Part shown: piece by piece, positions 23,165 through 31,064 of the stretch
Position numbering within the stretch: position 1 is the first letter of the stretch
Layout: every line of letters begins with the position of its first letter
Assembly: GCA_021788095.1 (NCBI GenBank)
Contig: JAJYLB010000042.1
Coordinates: 1-32,235, forward strand
Reading direction: 5' to 3'
DNA from: Acidobacteriota bacterium
GTDB taxonomy: Bacteria > Acidobacteriota > Terriglobia > Acidiferrales > UBA7541
DNA length: 32,235 nucleotides
The notes under the pieces: generated by a model
Told to the model about the DNA's origin: nothing
Seen by the model: the letters and a program-made list of their open reading frames with translations, nothing else
The model's database searches: none
Translations under genes and position numbers: made by a program

Positions 23165-25846
23165 TCATTCGTAACGGAGTGCGCTGCTTGGATCGATTTT
23201 CGTCGCTCGGCGCGCCGGCAGCCATGCCGCCGTTCCGCCTGCCAGAAGCACGAGCAAGGCCGCGCCGGCGAAAACTTCAGGATCGAGCGGCTGCATCTGG
23301 AACAGGAGGCTGGCGAGCCAGCGCGCCAGCGCAAAAGCTCCGCCAAGCCCCACCGCGGCGCCAATCCACACGCCCAGCATCCCGCGCCGCAGCATCATTC
23401 CCGTTACTTGCCTGCCGCGCGCGCCTAGCGCCATGCGTATCCCGATTTCGCGCGTCCGGCGTGAAACGTCGTAACTCACCACGCCGAAAATGCCCACGCA
23501 GGCGAGCGCCAGCGCCAGCGCGGCGAAAGCGCCCGAAAGCCACGCCCGGAAATGCTCGGCCGAGATTGACTTCGCCATCGCCTGATCGAGCGTCTCGATC
23601 CCCGTTACCGGCACGCTCTTGTCCACCGACCACACCGCGCCGCGCAGCGCCGAAGCCAGAGCTTCGGGTGGCACGCTGGTTCTGGCTAGCAGAAAGAGTC
23701 GGCCCATGGTTCCCCTGCCGTAAGGCACGTACAGGGAGGGGAAAGCAGGGTCGGCGAATCCCCACGATCGCGTGCTCGCGGCTACGCCCACCACCTCCTG
23801 CGGGTATAGGAGCTTGCCCTTGCCCGCGGCGAAGCCAAAGATGCGACCGACCGGAGCCTTCCCGGGCCACAGTTGTTCGGCCGCAGCGCCATTCAAGATC
23901 GTGGTGTTTCTTCCGCTCTGGTCGTCCGCTGGGGTGAAAGCACGGCCCGTCAGCAGCGGAATACTCAGTGCTTGAAAGTACTTCGTGCTGACTTCGCATC
24001 GCACCATCCCAACGCGGGTCGAAAGCTCGTCCGCCGGGGAAAAATCGATTATGCCGAAAGCACCCATCCCGGGCAGGCAGCTCCCGGCCGCAGCCGTTTC
24101 CACGCCTGGCAGCGCGCCAATCCGCTCGATTGCCGCCGAGTAGAAAAGCTCCTTCTTCTGGTTTGACCAGGCGGAAGGAAGCGGCGCGCTCGCCATCAGC
24201 ACGTGCCCGGGATCGAAACCCTCCGGCTGCGACGAAAGCTTCCAAAAGCTCTTGATCAGCAGGCCCGCGGCAACGAGCAGCGCCAGCGTGAGCGCCGTTT
24301 CCGCGCCGAGCAGAACCTGCCGCGCGCGCTGACCGCCAGGCGTCGCCGTTCTGCTTCCCTGAGTTTTTTCGATGAGCGCGCGCAAGCTGGGCCAGGCAGC
24401 CGCAGCCGCAGGCACGAGTCCGAAAAGCAGAGTTGAGAGGAACGTGAGCCCGAAGACGAAGGCGATAACGCGCGGCCAGTCGCCGGCTGCTGCCGCAGTC
24501 GAGACGGATGTCGGCACCCAGGGCATCAGCGCGCGCAGGGTACCCCATGCTAGAGCCACACTTATCACTCCAGCCGCGCCGGCAAGAGCCAGGGTCTCGA
24601 TCCAGAGCAAGCGCATCAATCGCCAGGGACTCGCACCCAGCGCCGCGCGTATCACCAGCTCCTGCTGCCGCGCCGTCGTCCGCGCCAGCATCAGCCCCGC
24701 CAGGTTCGCGCATGCCACCAACCACACCATTCCCGCCGAAAGCAGCAGGAGTAAGAGCGGCAAGCGCGAGCTGCCGTAAAGAGCCTGGTGCAAGGGAATA
24801 ACGGTGAAGGTGGGAGTCGCCGGATGCGGCGCCAGGATGCGCTGGTAAGCCAAGTCGAGATCGCTTCGGGCGCGGGCCAGGCTGCCCCATGACCGCAACC
24901 GCGCAACCGTCTCGCAGAAGAAGGCGGTGCTACTGAAGAACCCAAGCGCGTTGGCGGGGTAGGGAACCCAAACTTGCGCGCCCTGCGGGAACGAGAAGCC
25001 TGGCGGCATCACGCCAATCACCTCGAGGGGGTGACCGTTGAGTTCAACCGTCTTCCCGAGCGCACTGGGCGCGCCGCCCAGACGCTCGCGCCACACATCG
25101 AAACCGACGACAGCGACGGCGGCGTGCGAGTCGGCTTCCTCTGCCGTATAGGCGCGGCCGAGCATTGGCGAAATTCCCAACACGCGGAAGAATTCCGCCG
25201 AGGTGAGTGTCGCGGAAACCTGCTCGGCCGCTCCTGCTGCCTGCAGATCTGCATCATCCGAGGAGTAGGCAGCCATCGCATCGATGGAAGGAGCCGCGCT
25301 CCACCAGTGCGTGGGATCGATCTTGGCGTCCGAGAGGCCGGCGGTGTCGATCTCTAAGTTTTCCAGCTCGACCAGCTTGTCGGGATGAGGGAAGGGCAGG
25401 GGACGAAACAGCGCGGCGTCGGTAACGCGAAACACAGCGGTGTTGGCGCCGATGCCCAGCGCCAGCGTGGCGATGGCGATAGCCGCGAACCCGCGGTCTC
25501 TTCGAAGCAGCCGCAGTGCGTAGAGGAAGTCGCTCCAGAAACCCGCAAGGCTTGCCGGGAGTCCGTGGCGGCGACGCTGCCGCTCCGCCGCGCGCTCGGC
25601 CAGCCGATCGAGCGCCGGAATTCTGGCCGTCGGCGATTCCCGAACCGCTGCCCCGAGCGCCTCCCAATCGGCTACGTGCGATGCGGCTTCAGCTTCCGCT
25701 TCCGCCTCGTCGAGGCCGTTTGCAAGGACTTCCCTATAGGCTTGTTCGAGCTGGCCAGCAATTTCCTCAACAATCTCCGCCGCGCGCTCCGGCTTGAGAC
25801 CCTCCAGCCGCAGCCGCTCCCGGACGTAGGCTGCCCAATCACGCAT
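23165..25846 (-). CDS. ADOP-type MacB/FtsX-family ABC permease
   Basis: The ATG at 25846 overlaps the PadR stop by 8 bp (ATGCGTGA) and gives 893 residues. Residues 1-85 are a soluble helical domain (MRDWAAYVRERLRLEGLKPE onward) typical of the acidobacterial ADOP permeases. Then come two FtsX/MacB units, each with a periplasmic core: the first from the helix FAAIAIATLALGIGANTAVF, followed by the MacB-PCD-like domain; the second with GVVSYDVSRRTREIGIRMAL near the C-terminus. About eight membrane helices are expected. No ATPase is encoded here, so it would need one from elsewhere or work differently. MacB-type systems push toxins, peptides or lipoproteins outward by mechanotransmission. The substrate is unknown. 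Acidobacteria carry dozens of such padR-linked copies. Confidence 0.92.
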   Translation of the reverse strand: MRDWAAYVRERLRLEGLKPERAAEIVEEIAGQLEQAYREVLANGLDEAEAEAEAASHVADWEALGAAVRESPTARIPALDRLAERAAERQRRRHGLPASLAGFWSDFLYALRLLRRDRGFAAIAIATLALGIGANTAVFRVTDAALFRPLPFPHPDKLVELENLEIDTAGLSDAKIDPTHWWSAAPSIDAMAAYSSDDADLQAAGAAEQVSATLTSAEFFRVLGISPMLGRAYTAEEADSHAAVAVVGFDVWRERLGGAPSALGKTVELNGHPLEVIGVMPPGFSFPQGAQVWVPYPANALGFFSSTAFFCETVARLRSWGSLARARSDLDLAYQRILAPHPATPTFTVIPLHQALYGSSRLPLLLLLLSAGMVWLVACANLAGLMLARTTARQQELVIRAALGASPWRLMRLLWIETLALAGAAGVISVALAWGTLRALMPWVPTSVSTAAAAGDWPRVIAFVFGLTFLSTLLFGLVPAAAAAWPSLRALIEKTQGSRTATPGGQRARQVLLGAETALTLALLVAAGLLIKSFWKLSSQPEGFDPGHVLMASAPLPSAWSNQKKELFYSAAIERIGALPGVETAAAGSCLPGMGAFGIIDFSPADELSTRVGMVRCEVSTKYFQALSIPLLTGRAFTPADDQSGRNTTILNGAAAEQLWPGKAPVGRIFGFAAGKGKLLYPQEVVGVAASTRSWGFADPAFPSLYVPYGRGTMGRLFLLARTSVPPEALASALRGAVWSVDKSVPVTGIETLDQAMAKSISAEHFRAWLSGAFAALALALACVGIFGVVSYDVSRRTREIGIRMALGARGRQVTGMMLRRGMLGVWIGAAVGLGGAFALARWLASLLFQMQPLDPEVFAGAALLVLLAGGTAAWLPARRATKIDPSSALRYE

Positions 25847-26171
25847 GGCGCGGCCTCGCAATCTGGTTCACCGCGCGGACAAACTCCTCCCAGGTGTTCC
25901 ACTGCGCCGCCAGGAATTCGCGCCCGGCAGGCGTCAGCGCGTAGTACCGCCGCCTTCGCTCGCCCGCCTTCTCCACCCACCGCCCGCGGATCATTCCCCG
26001 GTCTTCGAGCCGGAACAAGATGGGATAGAGCGAGCCGATGCGGAAAGCGATCTGACCCTCCGAACGTCGCTCGATCTGCTTGCCGATTTCGTAGCCGTGG
26101 CGGGGGCGATCTTCGAGCATGGCGAGGACAAGGAGTTCGGCGCTGCCCTTCTGCAGGTGTCGGCGGAGCAT
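25839..26171 (-). CDS. PadR-family transcriptional regulator
   Basis: The 110-residue protein starts MLRRHLQKGSAELLVLAMLE, the usual PadR beginning. The winged helix includes RPRHGYEIGKQIERRSEGQI, FRIGSLYPILFRLEDRGMI and WVEKAGERRRRYYALTPAGR, and a short C-terminal helix serves for dimerisation. PadR proteins repress neighbouring genes and release DNA upon binding an effector. Here the target is most likely its own operon with the permease, whose start codon overlaps the PadR stop. A near-consensus promoter with a TACTTTAGTA core lies just before the ATG, so close that the transcript may have almost no leader. Confidence 0.93.
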   Translation of the reverse strand: MLRRHLQKGSAELLVLAMLEDRPRHGYEIGKQIERRSEGQIAFRIGSLYPILFRLEDRGMIRGRWVEKAGERRRRYYALTPAGREFLAAQWNTWEEFVRAVNQIARPRHA

Positions 26172-26177
26172 GCCGCC

Positions 26178-26206
26178 AATATATTTTACTAAAGTATATT
26201 AGTCAA
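26178..26206 (-). promoter_or_regulatory. padR promoter and putative operator
   Basis: On the minus strand: TTGACT (26206-26201), 17-bp spacer, TATATT (26183-26178). The spacer contains TACTTTAGTA, a 10-bp inverted repeat (TACT-TT-AGTA) that a PadR dimer could bind. The -10 box ends 6 nt before the ATG, so transcription would begin at or next to the start codon. Confidence 0.7.
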
Positions 26207-26232
26207 GCCCCCTGCCCCTACCCCGCGAAAAG

Positions 26233-26265
26233 CCGTGGCTCGTGCCCCGTGCCCCGTGACTCGTG
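26233..26265. repeat. CACGAGTCACGG-type repeat, copy 2 (inverted)
   Basis: Reverse-complement relative of the copies at 23123 and 27062, with an added CCCCGTG unit. It lies upstream of padR. Confidence 0.6.
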
Positions 26266-26278
26266 CCTGCACTCAGTA

Positions 26279-26310
26279 GCACAGGCATTCCTGCCTGTGC
26301 GCTTTAGCGC
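26279..26310. repeat. GCACAGGCATTCCTGCCTGTGC palindrome plus GCGC hairpin
   Basis: GCACAGGCA and its reverse complement flank TTCC (26279-26300), overlapping GCGC-TTTA-GCGC (26299-26310). This palindrome is a dispersed repeat type in related genomes. Its role is unknown. Confidence 0.65.
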
Positions 26311-26490
26311 TTGGACCGCCGCCCTTGGTTCACGCCGCCAGGTCTGCACGCAACACCGCTCCCGTAAAGGCGCAGTCTCCGCGCCCGCCACGGCAGACGG
26401 GCTGTCTGTTGTAAGGCAGAGTGCAGCAAGGCGTTGGGCGAAGCCAAGGTACAATGACCATCATTCCCCCGGTCAAGGAGGAGGCTCCGA

Positions 26491-26988
26491 ATGAGTACGA
26501 CGATGCTTACGGGTTCTGAATCGCAGCGGCAGTTTGTGTTGTCGCTCGGCGACAAGCCCAGGGCGTATCCCACCTGGAACATCTTCGGCGATCTCATCAC
26601 TCCCATCATTACCGGCAGGGAGACCGCGGGAGGTCTGGTCATCCTTGAGGCTGTTATCCCGGCAAAAGGGGGACCGCCCCTCCACGTGCATCACCGGGAA
26701 GACGAAGCGTTCTATGTTGTGGAGGGAAGATTCCTCTACGAGTGTGGCAGCCAGCGGGCCGAAGGCGGGCCGGGGACGTACGTCTTCCTCCCGCGCGATA
26801 TTCCTCATTGCTTTCAGAACATTGGCGAGAAGACAGGAAAGATGATAACCATCTGCCAGCCCGCTGGGGCCGAGTTGTTCTTCGAGGAGGTATCAAGGAT
26901 TCCGGGGCCGCCAGACCCCGCAAAGATTGGCCCTGTAAGTCAGAAGTGGGGAATGGAATTGCTTGGGCCACCCATGGCCATGCGTTAG
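26491..26988 (+). CDS. Cupin-domain protein
   Basis: The ATG at 26491 follows AAGGAGGAGG and gives 165 residues. It is a single cupin barrel: motif 1 is PPLHVHHREDEAFYVVEG with metal ligands H65, H67 and E72, and motif 2 is PRDIPHCFQN with H106. Such small cupins bind Fe, Mn or Zn and act as dioxygenases, isomerases or storage-type proteins; the family resembles quercetin-dioxygenase-like acidobacterial cupins, but the substrate is not visible. There is no signal peptide. The gene is monocistronic, between padR and tag. TACAAT at 26450-26455 may be its -10 box. Confidence 0.85.
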   Translation: MSTTMLTGSESQRQFVLSLGDKPRAYPTWNIFGDLITPIITGRETAGGLVILEAVIPAKGGPPLHVHHREDEAFYVVEGRFLYECGSQRAEGGPGTYVFLPRDIPHCFQNIGEKTGKMITICQPAGAELFFEEVSRIPGPPDPAKIGPVSQKWGMELLGPPMAMR

Positions 26989-27061
26989 ACCAGAAAGCAA
27001 AGAACTAACCTTGAGGTGGGCCCGCGGCCGTCTCGAGGGCATCACGGCCAAGGATCTGGTC

Positions 27062-27087
27062 CACGAGTCACGGGCCACGAGGCACGG
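27062..27087. repeat. CACGAGTCACGGGCCACGAG repeat, copy 3
   Basis: Same 26-bp unit as 23123-23148 with one mismatch. It lies 2 bp beyond the stop of the tag gene. Confidence 0.7.
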
Positions 27088-27089
27088 CT

Positions 27090-27677
27090 TTATGGCCACG
27101 AAGCCAGCCTGAGCAATTCCTCGTACCGGAAACAATCCCTGAGGTGGTCGTTCACCATGCCGACGGCCTGCATGTGGGCATAGATGATCGTGGAACCGAC
27201 GAAGCGGAATCCTCTGCCTTTGAGATCCTTGCTGAGCGCGTCGGACTCCACGGAGGTCGCCGGAACCTGTCGTCTGGTCTTCCAGCAATTCACTTTTGGC
27301 TGCCCATTGACGAATCTCCAGCAATAGGCGTCGAAGCTTCCAAACTCGTCCTGAACGGCGAGAAACGCCCGCGCGTTCCGCACCGCGGCCTCGATTTTCA
27401 GCCGGTTTCGGATGATGGCCGGGACCAGAAGAAGTTTCTGGATGCGTTTTGGTGTGTAGCGCGCCACCTGGCTGGGATCGAACTCGCTAAATGCCTTGCG
27501 GTATCCTTCGCGCTTTCTTAGCACGGTGGACCAGCTCAATCCTGCCTGAGCCCCTTCGAGCACGAGGAACTCGAAGTGTTTGCGGTCGTCGTGGACCGGC
27601 ACACCCCATTCCGAGTCGTGATACTTCACCATCAGCGGGTCCTTCTCGTTCGCCCAGGCGCATCGCTTCATCGTCAT
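27090..27677 (-). CDS. tag: DNA-3-methyladenine glycosylase I
   Basis: 195 residues from 27677, or 193 from the second ATG at 27671, which would align best with E. coli Tag (MKRCAW against MERCGW). It excises 3-methyladenine from alkylated DNA. The zinc-binding Cys and His are present: C in KRCAW and H in KYHDSEWG near the N-terminus, and H and C in NDHLRDC near the C-terminus. LEGAQAGLSWSTVLRKRE carries the substrate-pocket Glu and Trp of the HhH-like fold. It is divergent from recQ with a 78-bp shared upstream region, so the two repair genes may be co-regulated. Confidence 0.95.
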   Translation of the reverse strand: MTMKRCAWANEKDPLMVKYHDSEWGVPVHDDRKHFEFLVLEGAQAGLSWSTVLRKREGYRKAFSEFDPSQVARYTPKRIQKLLLVPAIIRNRLKIEAAVRNARAFLAVQDEFGSFDAYCWRFVNGQPKVNCWKTRRQVPATSVESDALSKDLKGRGFRFVGSTIIYAHMQAVGMVNDHLRDCFRYEELLRLASWP

Positions 27678-27755
27678 GAGTCTCGTATGTTAGCGCAGCC
27701 AGCCGGCTTCCAAATCCTTTCTGGCCTGCGGCCGCAGCCGATTTATACTTCGTGC

Positions 27756-29720
27756 GTGACTCCGCCAACCGAATTGCTCGAAGCGCTGCGCCGGTATTGG
27801 GGTTTCGACTCGTTTCGCCCGATGCAGGAGAGCGTGGTGCGCAGCCTGCAGGAGGGTCACGACACCTGCGTGGTGATGCCGACGGGCGGCGGCAAGTCGC
27901 TTTGCTACCAGTTGCCGGCGGCGATATCGGCCGGAAAAACCGCGGTGGTGATCTCGCCGCTGATTGCCTTGATGCAGGACCAAGTGTCGCAATTGACCCA
28001 AATGGGCATACCGGCAATGGTTTTGAACAGCACCATGGGCATGAAGGAACAGACCGAAATCATGCGCGCGGCCACCGAATGCCGGTTCCGTCTGCTCTAC
28101 TTGTCGCCGGAACGCCTGGCGCGGAGAGAGACTTTCGCGTGGCTCACACGTGTCCCCGTCTCGTTTTTCGCCATCGACGAAGCGCATTGCATCTCGGAAT
28201 GGGGCCACGAGTTTCGGCCGGATTACCGGGAGTTGAGCCGGCTGCGGGAGCGGTTTCCCGACCGGCCCATCGCCGCATTCACCGCCAGCGCCACGCGCCG
28301 GGTCCGTCACGACATCATCGACCAGCTCCGGCTGCGAGATCCTGACAAGTACATCGCCAGCTTCCATCGTTCCAATCTGCGCTATTCGGTGCGGGAGTGC
28401 AGCTTGGAAACGCAAAACCGCCTGCTCGTCAAGGCCCTGCGCGGCTTGCCCGATGGCAATGTGATCGTCTACGCGCCCACGATCAAGCGGGTGGAAGCGA
28501 CGGTGGATTTCCTGGGGGAGCAGGGGATCGATGCCGTCGCGTATCACGCCAGTCTGGATGCTGAAACCCGGCGGGAGCAACAGGAACGGTGGATGTCGGA
28601 CGAAGTCCGTGTGCTGGTCGGAACGATCGCCTTCGGGCTGGGGATCAATAAGTCGGCGGTGCGCGCGGTGATCCATCTGGCGCTGCCCAAATCGCTCGAG
28701 CAGTATTACCAGGAAGCGGGCCGCGCCGGGCGGGACGGGCGGGCGGCGGAGTGCGTCCTGTTGTGGCGCAAGGCCGATGCCGGCATCATTGGCCACTTCC
28801 TTCGCCAGATCAACGCCGCGGACGAACGCGAACGCGCCTGGCAGCGCTACCACGAGATTCGCGGCTACGCGGAATCGACCTCATGCCGCCATCGCCGGAT
28901 CTGCACCCATTTCGGCGAGAATCCCCAGTGGAAGACGTGCAACGCGTGCGACGTGTGCGTCGCGCCTCCCGACTGGCTTTTGGAGCCGGCGGAGCCGGAA
29001 TTGCCTCGCCGGCGCAAGCGATACGGAGCCGCGCGGCCCGCTTACCCGCCGGAGCGTTCGGTGGAGGACCGCACACGGGAATCCTATGCCGGGCGCCCGC
29101 CCGCGGCCGTTTCGGCGTATCAGCCGTCGCTCGCCGCGGGCCACCCCGGCGCCCTTGATGGCGAATACCAGCTTCGCGAGTATTTCCGCGAGTGGCGACG
29201 GACGACGGCCAAGCGGCGCGGCGTCCCGGCTTACGTCGTCATGCACGACAACTCGCTCGACGAGCTGTGCCGGCTCCGGCCCGCTTCCCGGACGGAGCTG
29301 CTTCATGTCCCGGGTTTCGGCGAGCGCAAAGCCGAACTGTATGGCGAAGAGATACTCGAAGCCTTCCGCCGCTTCCGCGAAGGGGTGCGAGCGGACGCGC
29401 CGAAAGAGAAGAAGCCGAAGCCGGCCGAGGAAACGTTGGCGATGCTGGCCGAGGGTCGCAGCTTGGCTGAAATCGCCGAGGCGCGCAAGCGGCAATTGGG
29501 CACGGTGATCGCGCTGGTCGCCGAGCTGATCGAGCAGGGAAGGATCGAGTTTCGACCGCAATGGATCGAAGAGGAGAAGCGCGCAAAAATCGAGGCTGCC
29601 TGCGCCGAATTCGGGCTCGACCGAATGAAGCCGCTCAAGGACGCCTTGCCGCCGGAGGTGACCTACGACGAAATTCGTTTGGTCGTGGCAAGCCTGCGCG
29701 GCCCCCGGTTTTGGACCTGA
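27756..29720 (+). CDS. recQ: RecQ-type ATP-dependent DNA helicase
   Basis: The GTG at 27756 gives 654 residues and matches the family start (PTELLEALRRYWGFDSFRPM). Helicase core: Walker A TGGGKS (43-48), DEAH (141-144), TASAT (177-180 region), and the motif VI region QEAGRAGRDGR (319-329). Zinc-binding subdomain: C377, C395, C398, C401. In E. coli RecQ the winged-helix part of the RQC domain follows. Here a Pro/Arg-rich linker of ~65 residues leads straight to an HRDC domain (~470-545) with helix-hairpin-helix-like HVPGFGERKAELYG. A C-terminal helix-turn-helix tail (LAMLAEGRSLAEIAEARKRQ, then LGTVIALVAELIEQG) is as in 'HTH_40' RecQ proteins. It unwinds 3'-tailed duplexes in recombination and fork repair. 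Confidence 0.94.
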   Translation: MTPPTELLEALRRYWGFDSFRPMQESVVRSLQEGHDTCVVMPTGGGKSLCYQLPAAISAGKTAVVISPLIALMQDQVSQLTQMGIPAMVLNSTMGMKEQTEIMRAATECRFRLLYLSPERLARRETFAWLTRVPVSFFAIDEAHCISEWGHEFRPDYRELSRLRERFPDRPIAAFTASATRRVRHDIIDQLRLRDPDKYIASFHRSNLRYSVRECSLETQNRLLVKALRGLPDGNVIVYAPTIKRVEATVDFLGEQGIDAVAYHASLDAETRREQQERWMSDEVRVLVGTIAFGLGINKSAVRAVIHLALPKSLEQYYQEAGRAGRDGRAAECVLLWRKADAGIIGHFLRQINAADERERAWQRYHEIRGYAESTSCRHRRICTHFGENPQWKTCNACDVCVAPPDWLLEPAEPELPRRRKRYGAARPAYPPERSVEDRTRESYAGRPPAAVSAYQPSLAAGHPGALDGEYQLREYFREWRRTTAKRRGVPAYVVMHDNSLDELCRLRPASRTELLHVPGFGERKAELYGEEILEAFRRFREGVRADAPKEKKPKPAEETLAMLAEGRSLAEIAEARKRQLGTVIALVAELIEQGRIEFRPQWIEEEKRAKIEAACAEFGLDRMKPLKDALPPEVTYDEIRLVVASLRGPRFWT

Positions 29721-29805
29721 TCTGTCAGCCTTGGGACCCAAATGGACCCAAGTTTCTTCCTCGCAACCAGGCAGGCGCGTAACGCGCTCGCCTCGCCGGT
29801 TTCGG

Positions 29806-29835
29806 TTGAATGAGACATAGCACTCGTGCTATATT
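29806..29835 (+). promoter_or_regulatory. HigBA promoter with 16-bp perfect palindrome
   Basis: TTGAAT (29806-29811), 18-bp spacer, TATATT (29830-29835). The perfect palindrome ATAGCAC-TC-GTGCTAT (29817-29832) fills the spacer and touches the -10 box, the usual place for an operator bound by the antitoxin. This means the GTG at 29826 lies inside the promoter and cannot be the toxin start. Confidence 0.7.
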
Positions 29836-29846
29836 GGGATAGACGG

Positions 29847-30254
29847 TTGAGCCCTGACTTCTCAGTTGAATATGTCGAGCTGCCAGACGGGCGACGGCCC
29901 GCCCGGGACTTTATTGAGGCGCTCGACGACGACGCGGCAGCCAAGGTGGACGTTCTCATCGACCGGTTGCGGTTTTTCGGCACGCAAATGCCGGTAAAAT
30001 TCAGCAAGAAGTTAGCCGGTGACCTATTCGAGCTTCGGGTGAAGCACTTCGATCGCATCTTCCGAGTTCTGTACTTCTATCAGCCAGGCAGGCTGATCGT
30101 CGTCACATCCGGCTTTCAAAAAAGAAGCCAGGAGACGCCCGTCGGCGAGCTGCGGCGTGCCGAGCGCCTGCGTTCTCTGTGGCTCAGGTATCGCAATCGC
30201 TATCCCGAGTCGAAGAGCGTGCGGGAGAGGATTTTGAGGGAGACGGGATTATGA
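29847..30254 (+). CDS. HigB/RelE-superfamily toxin (phage Gp49-like)
   Basis: The TTG at 29847 is preferred because the promoter rules out the upstream GTG; it gives 135 residues beginning MSPDFSVEYVELPDGRRPAR. The layout is that of Gp49-like HigB toxins: RDFIEALDDDAAAKVDVLID helices, the LRFFGTQMPVKFSKKLAGDL loop, then the core FELRVKHFDRIFRVLYFYQP with catalytic-type Arg, and VTSGFQKRSQETPVGELRRA at the end. Such toxins cut mRNA on the ribosome. The gene lies upstream of its antitoxin, the normal order for hig loci, and overlaps it by 4 bp (ATGA), so the pair is translationally coupled. The transcript leader would be only a few nucleotides. Confidence 0.9.
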   Translation: MSPDFSVEYVELPDGRRPARDFIEALDDDAAAKVDVLIDRLRFFGTQMPVKFSKKLAGDLFELRVKHFDRIFRVLYFYQPGRLIVVTSGFQKRSQETPVGELRRAERLRSLWLRYRNRYPESKSVRERILRETGL

Positions 30255-30574
30255 GTCGCGATCGACACAGTGGGTACGTTCACGAACGCATGAAGCGAAG
30301 CGCACGGTACCGCCGCGCCTACGCTCGGTATGGTCGCCAGGTGGACCTGGCCCTGTTGATCCTGGCCATGCGGGAAGCGGCAGGACTTTCGCAAGCCCAA
30401 CTCGCCGAGCGCGCGGGCACGACGCAATCGGCCATCGCGCGGATCGAGGACGCCGAATACACGGGCCACTCCCTTAAGCTGCTCGAAAGAATCGCTACGG
30501 CCTGCGGCGTGACACTAGAACTTCGCGCTCGTCGAAGGCCCAAGCTTGATGTCGAAGTAAGCCTGGTGGCGTAG
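30251..30574 (+). CDS. HigA-type XRE-family antitoxin
   Basis: The ATG at 30251 overlaps the toxin stop and gives 107 residues. A basic N-terminal region (SRDRHSGYVHERMKRSARYR) is followed by a classic helix-turn-helix: LALLILAMREAAGLSQAQLA, ERAGTTQSAIARIEDAEYTG, HSLKLLERIATACGVTLEL. It should bind the toxin and, as a dimer, the palindrome at 29817-29832 to repress the operon. The C-terminal tail is short and basic. The end of the gene butts against a broken toxin-antitoxin pair on the other strand. Confidence 0.9.
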   Translation: MSRDRHSGYVHERMKRSARYRRAYARYGRQVDLALLILAMREAAGLSQAQLAERAGTTQSAIARIEDAEYTGHSLKLLERIATACGVTLELRARRRPKLDVEVSLVA

Positions 30575-30626
30575 GGGGAAGGGCTGCAAGCCGGAGGTGG
30601 AGGTTTTCGTCCAGCTTGATCATCAT
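30575..30626 (-). pseudogene. DUF5615-like toxin, only the first codons remain
   Basis: The stop of the DUF433 gene overlaps an ATG (ATGA at 30623-30626). From there the minus strand reads MMIKLDENLHLRLAALP. The MIKLDENL start is the signature of DUF5615 PIN-like toxins, which normally follow DUF433 antitoxins with this overlap. After about 17 codons the frame enters the 3' end of the HigA gene on the other strand, and no family sequence continues. So the toxin was cut off at about 30575, probably when the hig pair arrived or by a deletion. Confidence 0.5.
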
Positions 30627-30886
30627 CGAATGCGCGGAACCTCAGGTACGGGCAGGTCCTCTTCCGCGGAGGCAGCGGCGAACGCAATGGCCGCCTGAAC
30701 GTCTTCGGCCTTCAGGCTTGGGAAGTCAGCGAGAATCTCTTCAACGGAGTCACCGTCGGCCAGGCTTGCAAGGACGGTCCGCAAGGTCACGCGGGTCCCC
30801 TTGAACACCGGCTGACCGCCGCAGATCCCCTTCTCCCGGACGATGCGGTCCTCGTGGGGCTACCGACCACTAGCTTTGCCTGCCAT
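30623..30886 (-). pseudogene. DUF433 antitoxin with an early TAG
   Basis: The ATG at 30886 reads MAGKASGR and then TAG (30862-30860), after which the same frame continues PHEDRIVREKGICGGQPVFK, GTRVTLRTVLASLADGDSVE, EILADFPSLKAEDVQAAIAF to TGA at 30625-30623. That is a whole DUF433 domain with its conserved CGGQPVFKGTRV and ILADFPSL motifs. So one nonsense codon lies near the start of an otherwise good gene. A restart at the GTG 30808 would lose the CGG strand. DUF433 proteins are antitoxins of DUF5615 toxins; here the toxin is also lost, so selection on it would be relaxed. Confidence 0.65.
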
Positions 30887-31064
30887 CCTCACCCCAACCT
30901 TGGTGCGTTCATTTTAGCGTGGTGGATCCAGGCTAAATTGCACACCGCAGACACGCTGCTCACTGATCCTGACTGAATGCGAGGGCCGCCAAGAAGAGCC
31001 GAGCACCCAGGCGGACATCACGGAGGCGGCGCGACCGTTCCGTGGCCCGTGAGCTTGCCTTCGA

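Noticed and set aside
25385..26494. 369-codon plus-strand frame opposite padR and the permease start
   Set aside because: It crosses a strong promoter and two repeats and has a shadow composition.
29826..29846. Toxin start at GTG 29826
   Set aside because: It lies inside the promoter spacer and operator palindrome, so it would not be in the transcript.
1949..30862. TAG might be recoded as an amino acid, since two good frames contain an internal TAG
   Set aside because: Several intact genes end naturally in TAG (e.g. 7034, 9306, 9896, 14675, 30574), and reading through them gives no family sequence. Separate nonsense mutations are simpler.
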